NCBI GenBank assembly: GCA_963745755.1
Contig: CAVUYP010000001.1
Location: 1,798,001 to 1,862,000 of the forward strand
Direction of reading: 5' to 3'
Source: RHKX01 sp963745755
GTDB taxonomy: Bacteria; Actinomycetota; Thermoleophilia; Solirubrobacterales; 70-9
Length of the DNA stretch: 64,000 nucleotides
Shown here: positions 8,158 to 16,715 of the stretch, one piece after another
How the letters are laid out: each line of letters opens with the position of its first letter
Position numbering within the stretch: the first letter of the stretch is position 1
Program-made: the position numbers and the translations under genes
Notes under the pieces: model-generated
What the model was told of the DNA's origin: nothing
The model's input: only the letters and a program-made list of their open reading frames with translations
Database searches by the model: none

Positions 8158-10155
8158 TCAGACGGTCAGTCGCGACTTGATCTGGTCGAGGAACTCGCGC
8201 GGGAAGCCGGGGATGCTCTCGAGCTCGTCGACCGATTCGAAATGGCCCGACCGCTCCCGGTGGGCGAGGACCCGGCCGGTCTGGGTGACCGACAACCCGA
8301 CGTCGCGGAGCTGCTCGAAGGTCGCGTCGTTGAGGTTCAGCGGCAGGAACTGGACCGAGCCCATCTCCGAGGGATCGGGGAGCCGGACCGGGACGTTCTC
8401 GGCCGCGGCCGGCACCTGCTCATCCGCCGGCTCCGGCTCCGGTGCCGGCTCGGGGTCGAGCTCAGCCGGCGGCTCCGGCGGCGCAGCGTCAGGCGTTGCG
8501 GCGGCGGGGGGCTCGGACGGCGGCGTGGCTGCGGGCTCAGCTGGCTGTCCGGCCGGCGGCGGGCTCGCCGCGGCGGCTCCGGGACCGGGCGGCGGCGACT
8601 CGGAGCCCGCCTCCGACGGTGCCTCGAACGGCCGCGCGACGCCGGCGACCGCTTCGCGGGCGCGACTCTCGGCTTCGCGGGCGCGACTCTCGGCATCGTC
8701 GATCCGCGACAGCATCTCCTGGAGCCGGCGCTCGCGCTCGGCCTCCTGACTGCGCAGCTCGGCGAGCTTCTCGGCCCGCGCCGCTCGCGACTCGGCCTCG
8801 CCGGCCTGCGACTCGATCTGTTCGAGCCGGGCCCGTGCCTCCTCGAGGGCACGCTCGGTCTGCTCGCGCTTCTCGCCGATCCGGCGCTCGGTCAGGTCGA
8901 GCTCCTCGACGAGCTCGCGGTCGCGTTGCCGGCGCCGGTCGATCTGCTGATCGGCGATCCGGAGCTCGCTGGCGAACGGATTCTCCTCGCTGACCGGGGC
9001 TGCCTCGCGGCGCGCCCGATCGCCGGCGGCGAGCTCGGAGTCGGCGGCCTCGCCCTCGGCGGCGAGGCGGACGCTCTCGATCTCGCGGATCCGCCGCTCG
9101 GCGTCGGCATCGGCCTGGGCGACCTGGGCCTTGACGATGGCGTCGTCCTCGCGCCGGTGGGCGGCCTCGAGCCGATCGGCCGCCTCCTCGGCGCTCGTCA
9201 CCGGCGGCGGTTCGGCCGCCGCTGTGCCTGACGCCGCAGCCGGTGGCGTCAACGGCACTCCCGGCGCGCCCGGGAGCTCGGCGTCGGCCGCCGACGGCGG
9301 CTGCTCGGCCGGCGGTGGTGGTGGTGGTGGTGCTCCGGTCGGCGGTGCGGGCGGCTGATCTTCGTCATCGCCGGCCCGCGAGGCGACGACGCCGGCGCCG
9401 GCAGCGGCAGCGGCCGCGGCCGCTGCGCCAAGCGCCAGCTTCGGATCGGAATCCGGCTCGCCCTTCCCCGGCGAGGCCGGGGCGGCGTCGGGCTGGGGCT
9501 CGGCCGGCAGTGGTTGTGGTATCCCGCCCTTGGCGGCGGCCCGAGCGGCCTTCTTCGCGGCGATCGCCCGGCGGCGCTCCTCACGAGCGCGATCGCGCTC
9601 GGCCTTGGCGGCGGCCTTCTTCGCCTCGCGCTCGCGCTTCTTCTGCTCGCGGCGCGCCTTGCGATCGGACGGTGCGGCGGTCTGCTGGACTGCCGGCTGC
9701 ACCTGCGTGTCGGGGTCGGGTCCGGGCTGCGCGGCGGTCACGGACGGCGGCGGAGTGGCGGACCCGGACGCCTCGGCAGCCGGCGAGACCGGGGCGGCGC
9801 CCGCGGAAGGTGGTGGAGCCGGCGGGGTGACGCCTCGTCTGCGGGCGGCCTTCTGTTCGGCACGCTGCTGCTTCTGCGCTTCGCGCTCGGCGCGGCGGCG
9901 AGCCTTGAGCTCCTCGCGCTGGCGCTTCTTCTCCTCGCGCTCGCGCTGCTTGCGCTCGCGCGGGCTCTCGGCAACGGGTTCCGACGCCGGCTGCGCAGCG
10001 GCGGGCGACGATCCCGGCGGCGGCACGCTCGGCGGCGGCTCCGCGGCTCCGGCGGGGGCCGCGGGCGGAGCCGGAGCGCCGGCGGGCGGCGGAGCCGGCG
10101 GCGTGCTGCCCTGCTGCGAAGCCCCCGGTCCTTGTTGTTGGTCCTGCTCGCTCAC
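8158..10155 (-). CDS. Ala/Pro/Glu-rich coiled-coil protein with C-terminal helix-hairpin-helix domain
   Basis: 665 residues. Proline-alanine-rich linkers alternate with highly charged Lys/Arg/Glu segments (for example ERKQREREEKKRQREELKA) predicted as coiled coil, roughly residues 65-115 and 165-215, plus a second coiled coil at about 330-515. The last 60 residues form a ComEA-like helix-hairpin-helix: LNLNDATFEQLRDVGLS then HFESVDELESIPGFP. There is no signal peptide; one short hydrophobic Ala/Gly/Val patch (near residue 245) could be a membrane anchor. GGAGG sits upstream of the GTG start. A DNA-binding or scaffold role is inferred from the HhH only. Confidence 0.7.
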   Translation of the reverse strand: MSEQDQQQGPGASQQGSTPPAPPPAGAPAPPAAPAGAAEPPPSVPPPGSSPAAAQPASEPVAESPRERKQREREEKKRQREELKARRRAEREAQKQQRAEQKAARRRGVTPPAPPPSAGAAPVSPAAEASGSATPPPSVTAAQPGPDPDTQVQPAVQQTAAPSDRKARREQKKREREAKKAAAKAERDRAREERRRAIAAKKAARAAAKGGIPQPLPAEPQPDAAPASPGKGEPDSDPKLALGAAAAAAAAAGAGVVASRAGDDEDQPPAPPTGAPPPPPPPAEQPPSAADAELPGAPGVPLTPPAAASGTAAAEPPPVTSAEEAADRLEAAHRREDDAIVKAQVAQADADAERRIREIESVRLAAEGEAADSELAAGDRARREAAPVSEENPFASELRIADQQIDRRRQRDRELVEELDLTERRIGEKREQTERALEEARARLEQIESQAGEAESRAARAEKLAELRSQEAERERRLQEMLSRIDDAESRAREAESRAREAVAGVARPFEAPSEAGSESPPPGPGAAAASPPPAGQPAEPAATPPSEPPAAATPDAAPPEPPAELDPEPAPEPEPADEQVPAAAENVPVRLPDPSEMGSVQFLPLNLNDATFEQLRDVGLSVTQTGRVLAHRERSGHFESVDELESIPGFPREFLDQIKSRLTV

Positions 10156-10233
10156 TCTGTTTCCTCCGTCTCGCGCGCCGTCAATGACATTGAAGCAAGG
10201 GCGGCGCCGTCCGGGGATGACCGGCGCCGGTCC

Positions 10234-10251
10234 CTGAACGGCTCCGTTCAG
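10234..10251 (-). terminator. possible hairpin at the end of smpB
   Basis: CTGAACG and CGTTCAG pair across a 4-nt loop over the smpB stop codon. No T-tract follows on the minus strand, so this is a weak or Rho-assisted terminator at best. Confidence 0.3.
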
Positions 10252-10712
10252 CGGTTTCGGTGCTTGATCTCGCGCTCGATGTCGCGGGCGACGTCGCGGT
10301 CGCGGATCTGGCGCCGCTTGTCCTGCTGCTGCTTGCCCCGGGCGAGGGCCAACTCGACCTTCGCACGCTTGCCTTTGAAGTAGATCCGGGTCGGGATCAG
10401 CGTCAGTCCCTTGCGCTGCATCCGGCCGATCAGCCGCTCGATCTCCCAGCGATGCATGAGCAGCTTGCGGGGACGTTCGGGATCGTGGTTGTCGCGGGCG
10501 GGCGGATACGGCGGGATGTAGGCCCCGCGCAGGTAGACCTCCCCCTCCTCGATCGCCGCATAGGAATCCTGCAGGCGGGCCTTGCCGTCGCGCAGCGACT
10601 TCACCTCGGTGCCGGTCAGGACGATGCCGACCTCGAAGGTCTCGACGATCTCGTAGGAGAACCGCGCCGCCCGGTTTGTGGCGACGTCCGGCCCGCGCTC
10701 GCCGTCCTTCAT
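10248..10712 (-). CDS. smpB: SsrA-binding protein SmpB
   Basis: 154 residues, normal family length. Characteristic segments: NRAARFSYEIVETFEVGIVL, GTEVKSLRDGK, DSYAAIEEGEVYLRGAYI, the KLLMHRWEIERLIG helix and the basic C-terminal tail (GKQQQDKRRQIRDRD) that enters the empty mRNA channel. SmpB binds the tRNA-like part of tmRNA and delivers it to stalled ribosomes. Its start overlaps the RNase R stop by 4 bp, so the two are translationally coupled; in other bacteria RNase R works with tmRNA-SmpB to degrade the non-stop mRNA. Confidence 0.96.
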   Translation of the reverse strand: MKDGERGPDVATNRAARFSYEIVETFEVGIVLTGTEVKSLRDGKARLQDSYAAIEEGEVYLRGAYIPPYPPARDNHDPERPRKLLMHRWEIERLIGRMQRKGLTLIPTRIYFKGKRAKVELALARGKQQQDKRRQIRDRDVARDIEREIKHRNR

Positions 10713-12517
10713 CGCCGCCCCCGCGTCGCGCCGCGTCCGCGACCGCTCCGGCCGGGCCCGCGACCGCGGCTGTCGCGGTGCTCCTCGGCGGCGATCAGGT
10801 CGACCCGTCCACGCGGCGCCTCGACCGACTCGACCTTGATCTCGATCGCGTCGCCGATTCCGATCCGGGCGCCGGTTCGCATGCCGATCAGCGCCGACTC
10901 GACATCGTTGATCTCGAATCGCTCGCCCGGCATCCGCCGGGCCGGGAAGAAGCCCTCGTAGATGTCCGCATGCTCGCCACGGAAGCGGATGAAAGCACCC
11001 GCGGAGATGACGCCGGCGACCTCCCCCGCGAAGACCGTGCCGGCACCGCGCTCGAACAGCTCGCGCTGGAGCAGGAACGCGGCGCAGATGTCGTCTCCGT
11101 CGCGCTCGATCCGCATCGAGTCGCGCTCGCGGTCGGAGCAGTGGAGCGCGGCGGCGGCGACCTCGTGGACGTCGGGCCGCGACTCGCCGCCCTCGATCAC
11201 CGCGAGCAGCCCGCGGTGGGCGATCAGGTCCGGGTAGCGGCGGATCGGCGAGGTGAAATGGCAGTAGGCGCTGCTGCCGAGGCCGGCGTGGCCGAGGTTG
11301 ACCTCGCTGTAGCGGGCCGGCTTCAGGGCCCGCAGCACCAATGACGAGAGGCTGCTCGCGCCGTGGCCGCGCCGCGCCGCCTCCGCGGCGACAAGCCGGC
11401 TCGCCTCGATCGCGGCCGCTCCGGCGTCGCTCGGGCCGGCGGCGTCGGCCAGCGCCGGCGTCGGTACGCCGAGCGAGGCCAGCTGCTCGATCAGGACCCG
11501 GACCCGGGCCGGATCGGGCTGCTCGTGGACCCGGTAGAGGGTCGGGACGCGCTTGCTCTCGAGCAGCCGGGCGACCTGCTCGTTGGTGAGGATCATCAGC
11601 TTCTCGATCAGCCGGTGGGCCTCGGTCTCGACCAGCGCGTGAGCGGCCTCGACCTCGCCCTCGGCCGTGAACGTGAACTCGGGCTCGGAGCTGCTCACCT
11701 CGAGGCCGCTACCGGACTCGGCGCGGGCGATCGCCGCGGTCGCCTCACGGGCCGTCGCGATCGCGGCGGCGACGGGATCGGGGGCGCGCTCGGTCCCGGC
11801 GAAGATCCGGTCCAGGTGGTCGTAGTCGAGCCGGGCGTCGGAGCGGATCCGCGAACGGTAGAAGCTCGCCGACCGGGCCTCGCCGGCGGCGGACAGCTCG
11901 ATCTCGGCGGTTACGGCGAGGCGCTCGACCCCGGGATTGAGGGAGCACGCGTCGCTGCTCAGCGATGCCGGCAGCATCGGGCTGACCGTGCCCGGCGCGT
12001 AGGTGGAGTTCGCCCGTGCCAGCGCCTCACGGTCGAGGCCGCTGTCGGGCTTGACGTGAGCTGCGACGTCGGCGATGTGGACCCAGACCCTGAACCCGTC
12101 CCCCTCGGGGCGGGCGGAGACGGCATCGTCGAAATCGCGTGCGGTCGCCGGATCGACGGTGAACGTCGGCTCCGCGGTCAGGTCACGACGCGGCCCCGGG
12201 TCGCGCTCGAGCAGGGCGATCGCGCTGCGGGCCTCCTGCTCGTGGCGGTCGCGGAACGTCGGTCGCAGGCCGCGGTCGGCGATCAGGGCCGCGACGACGT
12301 CGCGAGCGTTGTCGGCGCGGCCGAGGTCGACGATCGGCTGACCGCCGCGCTGATCGATCCGGCAGAGGGCGATGCCGCCCGGCTCCACCTTGACGCGGCC
12401 GCGGGCGAGGCTCACCTGCGGGCCCCGTTCGAACAGCGGCTCGCCGACCCAGAAGCGGCCGCGCCGGGCGACGACGAGCGCCCGCGGACGCCCGGGCTCG
12501 ACCTGCTGCGGCATCAC
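10709..12517 (-). CDS. rnr: ribonuclease R/RNase II family exoribonuclease
   Basis: 602 residues. The RNB catalytic core begins FTVDPATARDFDDAVSA, whose Asp residues bind Mg2+, continues VWVHIADVAAHV and NSTYAPGTVSPMLP, and carries YCHFTSPIRRYPDLIAHR near residue 420. A C-terminal S1-like beta domain (GTVFAGEVAGVISAGAFIRF) follows, and an Arg-rich tail ends the protein. It is shorter than E. coli RNase R (813), with only a reduced N-terminal cold-shock region. The start is GTG 12517 or ATG 12514; either overlaps the upstream S41 stop. It sits between the protease and smpB in one operon. Confidence 0.92.
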   Translation of the reverse strand: MMPQQVEPGRPRALVVARRGRFWVGEPLFERGPQVSLARGRVKVEPGGIALCRIDQRGGQPIVDLGRADNARDVVAALIADRGLRPTFRDRHEQEARSAIALLERDPGPRRDLTAEPTFTVDPATARDFDDAVSARPEGDGFRVWVHIADVAAHVKPDSGLDREALARANSTYAPGTVSPMLPASLSSDACSLNPGVERLAVTAEIELSAAGEARSASFYRSRIRSDARLDYDHLDRIFAGTERAPDPVAAAIATAREATAAIARAESGSGLEVSSSEPEFTFTAEGEVEAAHALVETEAHRLIEKLMILTNEQVARLLESKRVPTLYRVHEQPDPARVRVLIEQLASLGVPTPALADAAGPSDAGAAAIEASRLVAAEAARRGHGASSLSSLVLRALKPARYSEVNLGHAGLGSSAYCHFTSPIRRYPDLIAHRGLLAVIEGGESRPDVHEVAAAALHCSDRERDSMRIERDGDDICAAFLLQRELFERGAGTVFAGEVAGVISAGAFIRFRGEHADIYEGFFPARRMPGERFEINDVESALIGMRTGARIGIGDAIEIKVESVEAPRGRVDLIAAEEHRDSRGRGPGRSGRGRGATRGRR

Positions 12518-13701
12518 TTCGCCTGCAACTCGGCGGCAACCCGGTCGAGGCCGGCGTCGAGAACGGCGTCGCCGTCGCTCGGGTCCTTGTCCTCGACCCG
12601 CTCGTCCGGGGTCACCCCCTTGCCGAGGATCGAGGTTCCGTCGGCGGTCAGGTACTCGCCGACGGTCAGGTCGAGCGCGCCGCCGGCCTCGAGCGGGATC
12701 ACCTCCTGAAAGACGCCCTTGCCGTAGGTGCGGGTGCCGATCACGGTCGCGAGGTCGTTCTCCTTCAGTGCCGCGGTGACGATCTCCGAGGCCGATGCGG
12801 TGTTGCCGTCGACGAGCACGGCGATCGGACCGACCCCCGCGAGCGGGTCGCCGGCGACGTCGAAGGTCTTCCTGTCGCGAGCGCGGCCCTCGATCGTCAC
12901 GACCGGGCCGTCCGCCTGGAAGATCGAGGTGACCAGGACCGCCTCGTCGACGAGGCCGCCACCGTTGCCGCGGAGATCGAAGACCAGGGCCTCGGCGCCG
13001 CGCTGGTCGAGCTTCTCGATCTCGTCGCGGAGCTCACCGTGGGCGCCGCGCGTGAAGCCGGCGAGCCGCACGTAGGCGACCTTGCGCCCATCGGCCCGCT
13101 CGATCCGTCCGGTCACGGCGGGGACCTTGACGTTGGCGCGCTCGACCTCGACCCGGCGGCGCTTGCCGGTGTCGCCGTCGACGACGGTGAGCTCGACGCT
13201 CGTCCCCGCCGGGCCCTTGATCCGCGACGCGGCGGCATCGGCGGAGACCCCGGCGAGCGACTTGCCGTCGACCCCGACGATCAGGTCGTCGATGCCGATC
13301 TTGGCGTTCTCGGCGGGAGCACCGGCGAAAACCTGCGCGACCCGCAGGCCCCGCTTCGTCTCGGTGACGGTGACGCCGATCCCCGAGAACTCCCCGGACG
13401 AGGAGGCCTGGAAGCGCTTGTAGGTGGCGGGGTCGAAGTAGTGGGAGAACTTGTCTTCGTTCTTCTTGCTGATCCGCTCGACCATGCCGTTGATCGAAGC
13501 ATTCTCGAGCAGCTCGGCGTCGGTCGGCCGGAAGTAGGAGTCCTCGATGATCTGCTGGGCCTCGTCGGAGCGGCTCGGCGTGCCGGTCTCGGGAAGCAGG
13601 TCCTGCAGCGGCCCGACGAGCGCCAGCAGCGCGACGGCCAGCGCCGCCCCGGCGATCAGGCCGAGCGCGAAGGTCCAGAAGCGGCGCCGATCGCTGCTCA
13701 A
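12514..13701 (-). CDS. S41 family carboxy-terminal processing peptidase
   Basis: 395 residues. An N-terminal membrane anchor or signal (FALGLIAGAALAVALLALVG) places the rest outside the membrane. A PDZ domain (GIGVTVTETKRGLRVAQVF, about residues 100-185) precedes the protease core: LVFDLRGNGGGLVDEAV, the nucleophile Ser in NTASASEIVTAAL and the general-base Lys in TYGKGVFQEV. CtpA/Prc enzymes trim C-termini of envelope proteins. The gene overlaps ftsX by 4 bp, and a Ctp protease after ftsEX suggests a role in peptidoglycan-hydrolase turnover at division (inference). Confidence 0.93.
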   Translation of the reverse strand: MSSDRRRFWTFALGLIAGAALAVALLALVGPLQDLLPETGTPSRSDEAQQIIEDSYFRPTDAELLENASINGMVERISKKNEDKFSHYFDPATYKRFQASSSGEFSGIGVTVTETKRGLRVAQVFAGAPAENAKIGIDDLIVGVDGKSLAGVSADAAASRIKGPAGTSVELTVVDGDTGKRRRVEVERANVKVPAVTGRIERADGRKVAYVRLAGFTRGAHGELRDEIEKLDQRGAEALVFDLRGNGGGLVDEAVLVTSIFQADGPVVTIEGRARDRKTFDVAGDPLAGVGPIAVLVDGNTASASEIVTAALKENDLATVIGTRTYGKGVFQEVIPLEAGGALDLTVGEYLTADGTSILGKGVTPDERVEDKDPSDGDAVLDAGLDRVAAELQAK

Positions 13702-14597
13702 ATGCGGAGGAAGCGGCGCAGCGTCACTCCGCTGCCAAGCGCCGCGACCACCATCGCGCCCATCACCAATGCGGCGATCAGGGGTCCGAAGGAGATCGTG
13801 TTGAGATTCTCGACCAAAGCGAAGTTGTCTGACAGCGGGTCAACGATGGTCACCTTGCCGAGAAACAGTATGCCGACCGCGATCAGTGCGCCGAACAGAC
13901 CGACCACCAACCCCTCGATCACGAACGGCCAGCGGATGAACCAATCGGTCGCGCCGACGAGTTGCATCACCTCGACCTCGCGGCGGCGAGCGTAGATCGA
14001 GAGGCGGATCGTGTTGCCGACGAGGAACAGCGACGCGATCGCCAGCAGCACCGCGATGACCGCCAGGAGGATCTTCACGGCGCCGGTCACCTCGCGGATC
14101 TGCTGAGTCTGGTCGCCGGTGACGACCTCGTCGATGGCGGCGCTGATCGGCTGCGGCTTCCCGGTCGAGTCCGGTGGCGAGAGCGCGGTCTGAACGGACT
14201 CGAGGTTGTCGGGGTCGTCGACTTTGACGTTGAAGGCGGGCGGCAGCGGGTTGCTGTTGAGCTGATCGAGCAGGCTCTTGTCCTGGAGCTTGTCCTCGAG
14301 GATCTTCAGGGCGGCGGCCGGCGACACGTACTCGACGTTGTCGACGTGGGGGATCGCGGCGATCTTGCTCTGCAGCGACTTGATCTCGCCGTTGGTGGCG
14401 TCGTCGAACATGAAGACCTTGAGCTCGAGCTGGGAGCGGACGTCATCGGTCTTCGAGCCGCTCGCGTCGAGCACCGGCACGAGCACGCCGATCAGCAGGA
14501 CCGTGACGGCGATCGTCACGATCGCCGCCAGCGACGGCGCGGCGTTGCGGCGCAGCGCCCGGTAGGCCTCGCTGAGGAAGAAGCCGAGCCGGCTCAC
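13698..14597 (-). CDS. ftsX: cell division protein FtsX
   Basis: 299 residues, normal length. One N-terminal helix (SLAAIVTIAVTVLLIGVLVP), a large extracellular domain (about residues 45-165) of the kind that activates peptidoglycan hydrolases, then three C-terminal helices, including ILLAVIAVLLAIASLFLVGN followed by the coupling segment YARRREVEVMQLVGATDWFIR. FtsX is the membrane half of the FtsEX complex, which regulates septal cell-wall hydrolysis. It overlaps ftsE and the S41 gene by 4 bp each. Confidence 0.95.
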   Translation of the reverse strand: MSRLGFFLSEAYRALRRNAAPSLAAIVTIAVTVLLIGVLVPVLDASGSKTDDVRSQLELKVFMFDDATNGEIKSLQSKIAAIPHVDNVEYVSPAAALKILEDKLQDKSLLDQLNSNPLPPAFNVKVDDPDNLESVQTALSPPDSTGKPQPISAAIDEVVTGDQTQQIREVTGAVKILLAVIAVLLAIASLFLVGNTIRLSIYARRREVEVMQLVGATDWFIRWPFVIEGLVVGLFGALIAVGILFLGKVTIVDPLSDNFALVENLNTISFGPLIAALVMGAMVVAALGSGVTLRRFLRI

Positions 14598-15451
14598 AGG
14601 ACCGCCCCGTTGTCGTCGTCGAACTCATCGGGGTCGGCAACGCCGAGCTCGGTCCGCATGCGGGCGCCGAACTCGGAGGTGTCCTCGTCGGTCGCGTACA
14701 TGCCGGCGGCCTGGTCGCGGATGACGCGGCCGTCGTAGAGCTGGATGACGCGGCGGCGCATCTTGTCGACCATCTCGCGGTCGTGGGTGACCACCACGAC
14801 CGTCGTGCCGGTCCGGTTGATCCGGTAGAGCAGCTGCATGATCCCGATCGACGTCTCGGGGTCGAGGTTTCCGGTCGGCTCGTCCGCGAGCAGGAGCGGC
14901 GGGTGGCTGACGAAGGCGCGAGCGATAGAGACGCGCTGTTGCTCACCGCCGGAGAGCTCGTCGGGATAGTTGTGGATCTTCGCCCCGAGCCCGACCATGC
15001 GGAGGATCTCCGGCACCTGGCGCTTGATCTCCGATCGCGGCGTGCCGATCACCTGCAGCGCGTAGCCGACGTTGTCGTAGACGGTTCGGTTCGGCAGCAG
15101 CTTGAAGTCCTGGAAGACGGTGCCGATCCGGCGCCGCAGCTGCGGCACCTTCGAGCGCGGCATGTCGTTGATGTCCTTGCCTGCGACGCTGACGGTCCCG
15201 CCGGCGGGCTGGAGGTCGCGGAGGAGGAGCTTGATGAAGGTCGACTTGCCGCAGCCGGTCGGGCCGACCAGGAACACGAACTCGCCGCGGTCGATCGAGA
15301 TCGAGACCCGCTCGAGGCCGACGTGGCCGCCGGGGTAGACGAGGGTCGTGTCGCGGAGCTCGACGATCGGGGGGCGCTGACGGCGGGGATGCGACTCCGG
15401 CATCCGCGAGCGGCGGGCGCGAAATCTGCTGCGTGTACGTGCTCTGGCCAT
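14594..15451 (-). CDS. ftsE: cell division ATP-binding protein FtsE
   Basis: 285 residues. Walker A GPTGCGKSTFIKLL, Q-loop VFQDFKLLPNRTVYDNV, signature LSGGEQQRVSIARAF, Walker B LLLADEPTGNLD and the switch His in VVVVTHDREMV are all present. There is a basic N-terminal extension of about 25 residues compared with typical FtsE (about 229). AAGGAGG 9 nt before the ATG at 15451 fixes the start. It drives FtsX in the inner membrane. The actinobacterial partner upstream is normally prfB, which here lies about 5 kb away with other genes in between. Confidence 0.95.
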   Translation of the reverse strand: MARARTRSRFRARRSRMPESHPRRQRPPIVELRDTTLVYPGGHVGLERVSISIDRGEFVFLVGPTGCGKSTFIKLLLRDLQPAGGTVSVAGKDINDMPRSKVPQLRRRIGTVFQDFKLLPNRTVYDNVGYALQVIGTPRSEIKRQVPEILRMVGLGAKIHNYPDELSGGEQQRVSIARAFVSHPPLLLADEPTGNLDPETSIGIMQLLYRINRTGTTVVVVTHDREMVDKMRRRVIQLYDGRVIRDQAAGMYATDEDTSEFGARMRTELGVADPDEFDDDNGAVL

Positions 15452-15623
15452 GGTCGGAAGCCTCCTTCGTCGGCGTCGCGGACGTTCCTCCGACCGGAAG
15501 CGCTGGGCGGAGCCGTGCAGGACGCGGCTTGCACGAAGGGCACATCATAAGCAGTTCTTCACACAATGCACACGGTTCGCTCGTCGGCCTGACCACGGCC
15601 GCCCGGCCGCCGCCCCGGCGCCC

Positions 15624-15629
15624 TACGAT
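15624..15629 (+). promoter_or_regulatory. candidate leaderless promoter, DUF389 gene
   Basis: TACGAT ends 6 nt before the GTG at 15636. Confidence 0.5.
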
Positions 15630-15635
15630 CCCGCC

Positions 15636-16658
15636 GTGGTTCACCTGCGGATCGTCGCGCCGAATGCCCAGTGCCGCCACGTCGTCGATCTGCTCGAGAA
15701 CTCCGACTCCGTCTTCAACATCGTCCATCTCGAGAACGTCGCTTCGAAGCCCGACGGCGACCTGGTCCTCTGCGACGTCGCCCGGCGCGACGTCAGCCTG
15801 CTGATCGCCGACCTCCGCGAGCTCAACGTCGACGTAGACGGCTCGATCGCGATCGACGAGGTCGACGCCGAGATCTCCGCCCTGACCAGCAACGCCTTCC
15901 GGCATCGGCGCGACGACGTCGGCGCCGACCCGGTCGTCTGGGAGAACGTCTCCTCGCGCACCTCCGAGAACGTCGAGATCTCGCAGAGCTACCTGATCTT
16001 CATGGTCGGGGCGATGCTGATCGCCTCCGTCGGGATCTACTTCAACCAGCCGATCCTGATCGTCGGCGCGATGGTCGTCGGTCCCGACTTCGGGCCGATC
16101 GCCGGCATCTGCGTCGCTCTCGTCAACCGCAGCCGGACGCTCGTCCGCCGCTCCGCCGGAGCGCTGTTCTACGGGTTCCTGGTCGGGATCGTCGTCACCT
16201 ACGCGATGACGATCCTGCTCCGCACGGTCGGGCTGATCCCCGATTCGATCAACTTCGCCTCGCACTCGCTGGTCCGCTTCATCGCCGACCCCGACTTCTT
16301 CTCCGTCTACGTCGCCCTGATCGCCGGCGTGGTCGGGATGCTGAGTCTGACCACCGCCAAGTCGAGCGCCCTGGTCGGGGTGCTGATCTCGGTCGCGACC
16401 GTCCCCGCCGCCTCCAACATCGGCGTCGCCGCCGCCTACCGGGACTGGTCGACCACCGGCGGGGCCGCCGCCCAGCTCGGCCTCAACCTGACTTCGATCT
16501 TCGTCGCCGGACTGCTCACCCTGACGATCCAGCGGCGGATCTACATGCGGCGGCGGCGCGCCCATCTCAGCGACGGCGCCCGCCGACCGGCCGGGCTGCC
16601 GATCGGCAGCAGCCGCCGCGCCCACGTCGACCCCGAGTCCGAGCCCGCCGCTGAATAG
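15636..16658 (+). CDS. DUF389 domain membrane protein
   Basis: 340 residues. An N-terminal soluble domain (about 1-115, starting MVHLRIVAP with ferredoxin-like alternation) precedes the DUF389 core: SSRTSENVEISQSYLIFMVG, PILIVGAMVVGPDFGPIAGI, LVRRSAGALFYGFLVGIVV, LSLTTAKSSALVGVLISVATVP. Five or six membrane helices are visible, followed by a basic C-terminal tail. DUF389 (TIGR00341/TIGR00271-like) proteins are widespread but biochemically uncharacterised. The GTG start is supported by the -10 box 6 nt upstream. It is divergent from ftsE. Confidence 0.88.
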   Translation: MVHLRIVAPNAQCRHVVDLLENSDSVFNIVHLENVASKPDGDLVLCDVARRDVSLLIADLRELNVDVDGSIAIDEVDAEISALTSNAFRHRRDDVGADPVVWENVSSRTSENVEISQSYLIFMVGAMLIASVGIYFNQPILIVGAMVVGPDFGPIAGICVALVNRSRTLVRRSAGALFYGFLVGIVVTYAMTILLRTVGLIPDSINFASHSLVRFIADPDFFSVYVALIAGVVGMLSLTTAKSSALVGVLISVATVPAASNIGVAAAYRDWSTTGGAAAQLGLNLTSIFVAGLLTLTIQRRIYMRRRRAHLSDGARRPAGLPIGSSRRAHVDPESEPAAE

Positions 16659-16715
16659 CCTGCCGCCCCGGGCAATCGGCCTCGGCCCCGGGGCACGCAG
16701 GTACCGATCGGGGTT

